Source: Nematostella vectensis (taxonomy: Eukaryota; Cnidaria; Anthozoa; Actiniaria; Edwardsiidae). Taken from it: a stretch of DNA of 64,000 nt. The position numbers and the translations under genes were made by a program. The stretch lies in contig NC_064038.1 in the NCBI RefSeq assembly GCF_932526225.1, forward strand, positions 11,407,070 to 11,471,069. Direction: 5' to 3'. Below, in pieces: positions 57,286-64,000 of the stretch. Numbering within the stretch: position 1 is the first letter of the stretch; each line of letters begins with the position of its first letter. The notes under the pieces were generated by a model. The model saw only the letters and a program-made list of their open reading frames with translations. It did no database searches and had not been told where the DNA came from.

Positions 57286-58179
57286 AAGAAAAAGGGAAAT
57301 CAGCCGATCAGAGAAGCGCGTGTCAGACCTGGGCCATGAAACATGCGTCTAAAAAAGAACTTTTCAAGATTTTTTATCATGAGGTTGGTTGTAGAGAATG
57401 AATTTAAAGTAAAGCGAACTAATTTAAATTAGTCTTACTATTTTTTGTGGCACATGCCCTGAATCTTTCGTACCGTGCATGAAATAGCCTGCTTTCCCCC
57501 ACCCCACCCCCCCCCCATCGAACTTCTTGTTTCCTCTGATTCTCTTGGTTTCTTTTCGCTAAAGAATACAAAAACACGTGAACGCTTGCATGCTATGCAT
57601 GAAGAGCAAGTCTTTCGTTTTTTTTTTTTTTTTGTTTTTTTTTTTTTTTTTGAAAAATAAAATATCGCAGAATTGATTGACGAATTCCCCACCTTAAATG
57701 AAACAGGGACGAAATCCAAAAGCTTTCTCCTTACACTTACGGGTAGTACTTTATGTAGCCATCAAATATGGATATGGTCTATGGTCAGTATGTAGGCCAC
57801 ACTATATTGATGGCTATATGAAGTACCTACCTCACTGTCGGAACAGCTGCACACTATTACTGTTTTTAGAAAAGATGGAAATTGTCTTTACGCACGCTTA
57901 ATACAAATGTTTTTACCTCATTTATGCTCAGTTGATACAAAACAATATGGTTTGAAAAAAAATTTGAACTTGAAAAACAATTTTCTTACTCTCGAGTCAT
58001 CGTTTGAATCGAGCTCCCTTTAATTTTTGGTCTCGTAAGGGGGAGGGGGGGAACGAAACGAAACGTGTTTCGACTTCAGCTCGGTATCAATCCATCAAGG
58101 CTAAACCATTGGACAGTAAAACATTTAAAACAATTACATCTTCAACAAATGTCCAATACACCAAAAACTGGAAATCGAC

Positions 58180-58340
58180 TCTGCCAAATTTTCGTCTTTT
58201 TAAAGACGAAAATTAAAATTATTAAAATAATAATTAAAATTATAAAATTATATTAAAATAATTATAAAATTATAAAATTATTATAAAATTATATTAAAAT
58301 AATAATTAAAATTATTAAAATAAGACTTCTTCAGGGCTGT
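58180..58340 (-). ncRNA. Hammerhead ribozyme copy with expanded stem II loop
   Basis: On the minus strand CTGAAGA (58334-58328) and GAAAATTT-GGCAGA (58193-58180) are retained, but 134 nt separate them instead of 15. The insert is A/T-rich and begins and ends with the stem II words, so it sits in the loop. The stem I 5' arm is reduced to GCC. Confidence 0.6.
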
Positions 58341-58405
58341 AATGTTTTTGCCTCTCGCGCCACTATTCTGATGTAAATAAGCTTGTAACGATTCACCTTC
58401 TTGAG

Positions 58406-58447
58406 TCTGCCCTGAAGAAGTCTTATTAAAGACGAAAATTTGGCAGA
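58406..58447 (+). ncRNA. Minimal type I hammerhead ribozyme, intact core
   Basis: TCTGCC (58406-58411) pairs with GGCAGA (58442-58447) as stem I. Between them are CTGAAGA (58412-58418), stem II GTCTT/AAGAC with a short loop, and GAAAATTT giving GAAA, a two-pair stem III and cleavage after U at 58441. All conserved core positions are met. Confidence 0.8.
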
Positions 58448-60212
58448 GTCGATTTCCAGTTTTTGGTGTATTATATTCATTGTTCTGGTACGAGATCGGG
58501 ACAGTTTGGGCTTTTTGATTCTATTCAACAAATGTCCGGTACTTGTTAACGCTAAGAGCCTTGCGTTATAGGTCACGCTAAAACGCGTATTTATGGTACT
58601 CCGGCGTCAAAGATCTTAATGTGTAAAAGGCTACCATTACCATAAATACCTCAGTCTATTAACTCCGACAATAGGGTTTACCGGTGGCATTATCAATGGC
58701 CTCAATTGCGCCATAATCCATGCCAGCAGAAAGGGACCGACAAGCCTATGAAGAATTCATTTTTAATCTAACAAATGTCCCTTACTGAGAAACCATCAGC
58801 TTTTCGAAGCTATTAACCAGTGATCTAATGATGTTTGTTAGACCCAAGGGAAGGAAAACTAACCATATGTCAACAAGGCCCAAAGTTTATTGAATATTCT
58901 TGCGTTGACTGAAGTTGGTGTTGATTTGCTGTTCAAAGTGAAGAGCTCTTATCCATTAGGTGTCGGGCTGCAAGATCACGATAGAGAATCGCGAAGGCGT
59001 TGAAAACTGTGGGTAAGTTTAATTTAACTACTAAAGTGGCGTTGATATCCCTGTTGAAAATATGGGGCTACTGTTATCGTAGATAGACACTAATATAGAC
59101 TGAAAACTTATTAAAGGAGTCCAGAAGCTTTCCAAAGATTGGCTGCTTAATCGAATTTGTATCTAAGAAGTTAGTAGGTTCGTGAAAGGAAAGTTTGAAG
59201 ATATTGGTTGATTTGTCTACAATTGCTGAGAGAGTCAGGCCAAAATTATATCTTATAACTGTCTAAAAAGTTTGATAAACAAATTAAAAATCATTCCCAT
59301 TTCGCATCAAGGAAAATACATTAATGCAGAAGAAAACTGAGTTTATTTTCATTAGCTTTTGACTTTTACTAATAACTCCTTCACATAAATATGCGAAGCT
59401 ATCATTAAGTCATAAGTTAAAAGATGTCAGCAAACTTTGCATTAATGGCCGAGGGTTGTCAGCTATTTGTTTATATAGGCTTATGATGGCGGAGATTGCA
59501 TGGACGAACTCACGGTGTTGTGACCTAAAGACTTGCGTACATATTCAACCTTAAAGAGCCCTAGTCAGCCACACCTTTGTTATTGTTTTCATTTAATATT
59601 ACAAGCACGTAATGTGATATAAATCCCGAAATAACCATAAAAACGTTTCATACTTTATTTACTAAAACGGAAATGGCTGCTTTTTTCATGGCACTCTGCT
59701 AGGATGATATATAGAGGCCGTTAAAGCTCAGTTCGTTTTATTATATTTAGTTATTTCTTTTCTCTATTGTAACGAATTTTCTTCTTTTCTTTCATTATTC
59801 TTTTTGTGTTTTCGCTCTTTTTCCTTTTTCTTTCAATCCTTAATCATCTATGTTTTTTTTCTCTTACTTTTCCTTTTTCAAGTTCGTGCTATGGCGGCTG
59901 TCTTTCTGTTTCTCCTTTTCTCACGCTAACACAGATATCCATAATAAATTACTAGTATCCTATCATTTCTAGTGATAAAATGAATTATCGTTCTTCCCTG
60001 TGGCTTCTTTCCATTTTCTATTTTTTTCTAACTACTGGAGACTTCCTCATATTTTTCATTTATTTGGCATAGTTTTGTTTTATAGCACCGTGACACGGCG
60101 TTATTTCCATATATCATTCAACATTCTAGTTTTGAACCTATTATTCATTTTATCTTAAGTATCATTAAATTTGCCTAGCTTGACACGCTATTAAGAGCCT
60201 AAAAAGGTAAAG

Positions 60213-60217
<5 letters not shown>

Positions 60218-60266
<49 letters not shown>
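60218..60266. repeat. TA microsatellite
   Basis: An uninterrupted run of about 24 TA dinucleotides. Confidence 0.95.
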
Positions 60267-60270
<4 letters not shown>

Positions 60271-61679
60271 TCTAGTACAGGGTATATTTAAGAGGGGCGT
60301 TTTCGCAGTCGCTATTGAAACAATGATAACTTAGTCGAAGGTCGCCATCGTATCGCGGACAAAACTCGTGAAGCCAGCTTGTAAGAGGTGGCAAAATGTC
60401 ATTGTTATACTGTATCTACTAGGTAGAACATCATTCTAATCGAAAGATGACCTGTGATGATTGGGGGCGAATTCATTATCGCTGCTGAGTTTTTTCCGAT
60501 GGTAAAAACACATATCACTAGACCCGAAGAGGCAGAAGCAGTCTCCGCTCCGAAAGCTTCTATTTTCCCGCAAGACACAGTGGCGACTCGACTGCATGGA
60601 GTCCATTAAGGTCGTGTTTTTTCCTATCATTCTGGAGTGGGAATGGTTGGTAGAGAATGTTGAGAATCGCGCTTTTTCTAGTCTAATCATTCTCATTCCG
60701 GAATCACGAGTAAAAAAAAACGCGCCCTAAAACTTATGCTTTTAGTAATGTAGAATCTCGTTGGTATCATATTATATAAAAAGATTGTTATTTTTGACAA
60801 CGTACCGTTACTTCTATGGCAACCAGCTCAAGAAAGAGGGAGAAGTTGTTCTTGAATTCTAAAATAAACTTGTCCGTAGAGAAATTATTGTCAAGGGAGG
60901 GGGGCTAGGGGTGTGGGGTCAAACATATTCCTTCTATTTGCCGGTGTGTAGGGCAAATAGCATTTTCTTTACTGTCGTTAGCTCCATTGTAAAATTCCTA
61001 TTGATTGGATCTGGGTTATTTAACTAACTGTACAGCTTTAAAACGCAGTTTCAAGACCCTTTTTATTTCTTATATTATTTTATTTTATGCCTTTTTTTGT
61101 CTTTTTATGTCTTTACATGCGAAATCCTTTATCTCTCGAAGCGCGTACGCTAAGGTGCTTATACATCATGTGCACCAATAAATCATTATTAACTACAACA
61201 AACGTCACTATTAGGAACTGTATAAATGGGTTATTTACAACTTTCGTGTTGCACGTGTACGCGCATGATTGAATACCAAGCAACTATTTCACTTCTAATT
61301 GATCGCACGCCACTTCACGCTCCCTATAGCAAAGACACGAAAACCATCAATTTCCATCCGCCTGGTTCAAGCGACTAAATTCTAAAATATCATAAGGTAT
61401 CGGACTTTGATCGCCTAGAATAATACTTAAAAAGTCCCGCGCAAAGGGTGCCAAAAATTCTGCGTGTCCTTTGCTTTGTTGTCATGTTAATCGACCGGCA
61501 ATGTTAGCGTTTTTTTTTTTTTTTTGCACGTGGGCCAAAGTCCTTGCACGTAGATAGAAACAAAAGAAAAGAGTAGCTTATCAACAAGCTAACATTGTTG
61601 CAAGACAAAATACGCATTAATGAGGCTAGAAATGCTGTACTCTGATTCTAATGTTAGCTATTATGAGGTTAAGCAGCCC

Positions 61680-61885
61680 ATGCACAGGCCCGTAGCCAGG
61701 ATTTTGAGCGGGGTGGTTCATTTGTCCATTTCAGCGAGCCCAAATTTCCCTCGCCTTATTACATTAGGCAATCAATACTTCAAATAAATTCAATCTTGTA
61801 TTCAAAATGTTATCAATAGGGTGCTTTTTAACATATATCGATAATAATAAAGATCATTATTATAAAAAAAGATCATCGGTTAATA
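61680..61885 (+). mobile_element. Dispersed repeat, inverted partner of 6310-6535
   Basis: Begins GGCCCGTAGCCAGGATTTTG and continues with CCTCGCCTTATTACATTAGG and TAATAATAAAGATCATTATT, matching the reverse complement of 6310-6535 with scattered differences. Confidence 0.55.
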
Positions 61886-62287
61886 TAGCACCGCTGCGCT
61901 CGGCTGAACACAACAAGGAAATGTTAGCGAACTTCTTCCCAGCATTTTCCAATACGGTGTTCAAACAGTGCGAGCACTGCGCTTTAATGTAGTGATGTCT
62001 GCTGTTTACATGAAGCTTTTATATGATGCAAGCCTGATCTTCAGATGCGTACGAGAAATCCACCGTGCCCCCAGTACCTTACCCACTGCCACGGCCACGG
62101 CCCTGCTCTCTCTTTCCCTCCCTCTGTAGCTGTAAATCAGGCTGAAAATATGTTTAATCACAATACTTGCATACCTAAATGACGATGCACCTGGTATCTG
62201 CATGAAGTTAACGAACAGAGTAATTATAAGTTTTTATTTCCAGGGTTGAGTTGGAGCTCCCAGAGATTTCAAACCCAACCAGTTGAT

Positions 62288-63571
62288 ATGAACTCCACCG
62301 ACGCGAAATTTTACCAGCTCTCCGAACTCCACAGCCCCGCCCCTAAAAGCCGACCCCCTCGAGCCGAAGCCGAGAAGATTGCCGAATCCATCTCTTTGGT
62401 ACTTATTTTCCTGGTAGCGTTTCTGGCAAATGGTACCATCTGCACTGCCTTGGCTCATCCAATCAGAAGGCGCACTGCATTCAATTTGCTTCTTATCTCA
62501 TTAACACTCGCCAATCTGTTAATATCAGTGCTTGTAGTCCCATTTGCGTTGGCTTCTGTGATTTCCGACAAGTGGCTCTTTGGCTCCCTGTGGTGCCACA
62601 CCACAGGGTTTCTGATGAGTGTATTGATGAGCGCTTCGAATCTTTCCGTGGCTGTGATTGCAGTGTACCGTTACTACCTCATAGTCAAACCTTTATCCGT
62701 TAAGATCGATCTACCAAGAGCAAGACGCATGACGGGATTTATTTGGATGACGTCACTCGTACTAGGCCTTCCGCCGCTCTTTGGATGGAATACTTACTCT
62801 TATTCACCCGGCAAAGCTTATTGCACGGTCACGTGGCTGTCCACCGTGCCTGGCGTCGTTTATTGCACATTTTACGCATGCGTCGTATTTCTAGTCCCAG
62901 TCTTCCTTCTCGTGTTTGTTTACCGCGCTATTTATATTCGGGCCAAGAAGCAGCGCCAGAGGACTGGGTACGACCCGCATAATGAGCTCTACTCGAATGG
63001 CTACATGGGTAGTTCCCATTCCCTAGATCTGCTCTGTGGGTGTTTCCCGCGTGGGAATGTTATCTATGATCGTGACTATTATGGCAGAAAGCCTTCCGCT
63101 GTCCCATATATATCATCTGTGTCGACCTCTTCTCTTTCACCAGACTTTAGCCCCCAGGCCTCTCCGACAAAATCGACCGAAGGAGACTATAGTCGAAGGT
63201 CCCGTATAACCCGCACTGTATCCACACATAGTCGTATTATTCAACAGAGAACATTTCAAAGCGCCAGTGCCATTGTTACTCTATTAGTTGTCTCCACAAT
63301 TCCGTACGTCATTACCAACATGTACTCGAGTTTTACCTACAACATTCCTAATTACGTCATCGATTTTGTGACGTCATGGCTATGCCTCAGTTTGGTGGCC
63401 ACTCATCCAATCACGTACGGGTTCTCGAGCAGGCCTATTAGGCGTTTGGTGTTGCGACTCCCTTGGTTGAGATTGCTGTGGTCCGCGCGTGATATTGGCC
63501 ACTGGAGGAATGGTGACTACAGACCAAGTGCGGTGCATAGGAATGAGGCTCTAGAGGAAAGCACAGCGTAG
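62288..63571 (+). CDS. Divergent class A G protein-coupled receptor
   Basis: Single exon, 427 aa from ATG 62288. The frame stays open upstream to a TTTATTTCCAG acceptor at 62243, so a 5' exon may exist. Seven hydrophobic segments: about 35-56, 65-92, 104-130, 148-168, 188-213, 325-346, 355-380. Cys103 and Cys179 can form the usual extracellular disulfide. Class A landmarks are altered: TM2 has LANLL with Asn for the sodium-site Asp, the DRY position reads YRYY (127-130), TM6 lacks the CWxP Trp (VSTIP), and NPxxY is HPITY (373-377). The third inner loop is long (about 220-322), Ser/Tyr-rich with an LLCGCF motif. MNSTD gives an N-glycosylation site. Ligand and subfamily cannot be named. Confidence 0.85.
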   Translation: MNSTDAKFYQLSELHSPAPKSRPPRAEAEKIAESISLVLIFLVAFLANGTICTALAHPIRRRTAFNLLLISLTLANLLISVLVVPFALASVISDKWLFGSLWCHTTGFLMSVLMSASNLSVAVIAVYRYYLIVKPLSVKIDLPRARRMTGFIWMTSLVLGLPPLFGWNTYSYSPGKAYCTVTWLSTVPGVVYCTFYACVVFLVPVFLLVFVYRAIYIRAKKQRQRTGYDPHNELYSNGYMGSSHSLDLLCGCFPRGNVIYDRDYYGRKPSAVPYISSVSTSSLSPDFSPQASPTKSTEGDYSRRSRITRTVSTHSRIIQQRTFQSASAIVTLLVVSTIPYVITNMYSSFTYNIPNYVIDFVTSWLCLSLVATHPITYGFSSRPIRRLVLRLPWLRLLWSARDIGHWRNGDYRPSAVHRNEALEESTA

Positions 63572-64000
63572 AGCTTCGATAAAAAGGACCGTTAAAAAAA
63601 AAATCAAAAAGTGAGAATTTCTTTTGCGACCCCTGGTCCCGTTTTGTTAAAAGCTTTCTGTTACACAATTTGCACATTTCTACAATGGCTCCATATATAT
63701 ACTAAAAATGTATGCATGATTTATAAGATAATACACCAAAAACTGGTATTCGACTCCAAATGTTCGTCTTTAATTAGACTTCTTCAGGGCAGACTAATAA
63801 ACGAATACCAGTTTTTGGTGTATTGTATTAATTCTTCCGGTTCAAGATCACGACTATTTGGGCCTTTTGCATCGATTCATAATTTATAAGAAGTACTAAG
63901 AGTGGAAATAGTAATGTAAAACACCAAAAAAAAGGCGAGTGTCTTATCGGATTTTCAAATCTCACCTTCTTGCTTGGCTTTTATCGTGTGTAACGCAAGC
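63572..64000. other. GPCR 3' flank
   Basis: Contains the hammerhead foldback element at 63730-63824 and otherwise nothing I recognise. Confidence 0.4.
63730..63824 (-). mobile_element. Foldback element with degenerate hammerhead ribozyme
   Basis: 63730-63752 and 63802-63824 are perfect 23-bp inverted repeats carrying AATACACCAAAAACTGG, as at 58155. On the minus strand: GTCTGCC, CTGAAGA, stem II GTCT..AGAC, then GAACATTT in place of GAAAATTT and GGAGTCG in place of GGCAGAGTCG. The A-to-C change at the core and the loss in stem I should disable cleavage. Confidence 0.7.

Larger units (their letters stand above)
58155..58472. mobile_element. Pair of hammerhead-bearing elements in inverted orientation
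   Basis: 58155-58198 and 58429-58472 are perfect 44-bp inverted repeats (AATACACCAAAAACTGG and complement). Each carries one side of a hammerhead ribozyme. A low-complexity A/T stretch (about 58210-58320) lies inside. The tail with GAGATCGGGACAGTTTGGGC after the plus copy resembles the tail after the 63.7 kb element, so they are one repeat family. Confidence 0.75.
57286..62287. other. Intergenic region between STOML2 and the GPCR
   Basis: No convincing exon. Contents seen: long T runs at 57617-57652, hammerhead foldback elements at 58155-58472, a dispersed repeat at 59560-59740, a TA microsatellite at 60218-60266, and a dispersed repeat at 61680-61885. An 86-codon minus-strand open frame at 60436-60696 has no similarity I recognise. 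Confidence 0.4.

Overview
This is animal nuclear DNA: seven recognisable metazoan genes, six of them split into many GT-AG exons, in an AT-rich, repeat-laden background. The gene set, intron sizes, foldback elements and a hammerhead-bearing Penelope-like retroelement fit a cnidarian, most likely a sea anemone such as Nematostella. That assignment is inference; no marker gene in the window proves it.

Layout. 1-4568: no gene, repeats only. 4752-11971 (-): an eight-exon membrane-anchored DUF885 protein with an HExxxxGHH-type putative metal site. 13029-14505: a 14-bp minisatellite. 14816-17682 (-): CCNQ (cyclin Q), head to head with 17981-19221 (+): UQCR11 (complex III subunit). 20071-20650: sixteen 36-bp repeats. 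20887-21902 (-): RPP14 (RNase P/MRP subunit), head to head with 21997-25910 (+): an LRRC72-like leucine-rich repeat protein whose last intron holds a Penelope-like remnant. 25911-28575: intergenic. 28576-48899 (-): a 37-exon MYBBP1A (Pol5 family nucleolar protein), head to head with 49311-57065 (+): STOML2 (mitochondrial stomatin-like protein). 57066-62287: intergenic with hammerhead-ribozyme foldback elements. 62288-63571 (+): an intronless divergent class A GPCR.

The genes are mostly housekeeping (nucleolus, RNase P, respiratory chain, mitochondrial inner membrane, cyclin). They form three divergent pairs with short shared promoter regions and do not form one pathway. For the spliced genes I chained exons by splice consensus and reading phase; every chain closes in frame from ATG to stop.

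The most interesting signals are structural. (1) Three loci carry complete hammerhead cores, CUGANGA / stem II / GAAA or GAAC, with matched stem I arms. (2) In five genes, short tandem repeats begin exactly at exon-intron or stop-codon boundaries, so real splice sites are duplicated. In CCNQ the copies are 63 bp and 21 bp apart and stay in frame. (3) Intron 5 of STOML2 carries eleven perfect CArG boxes in a 20-bp array.
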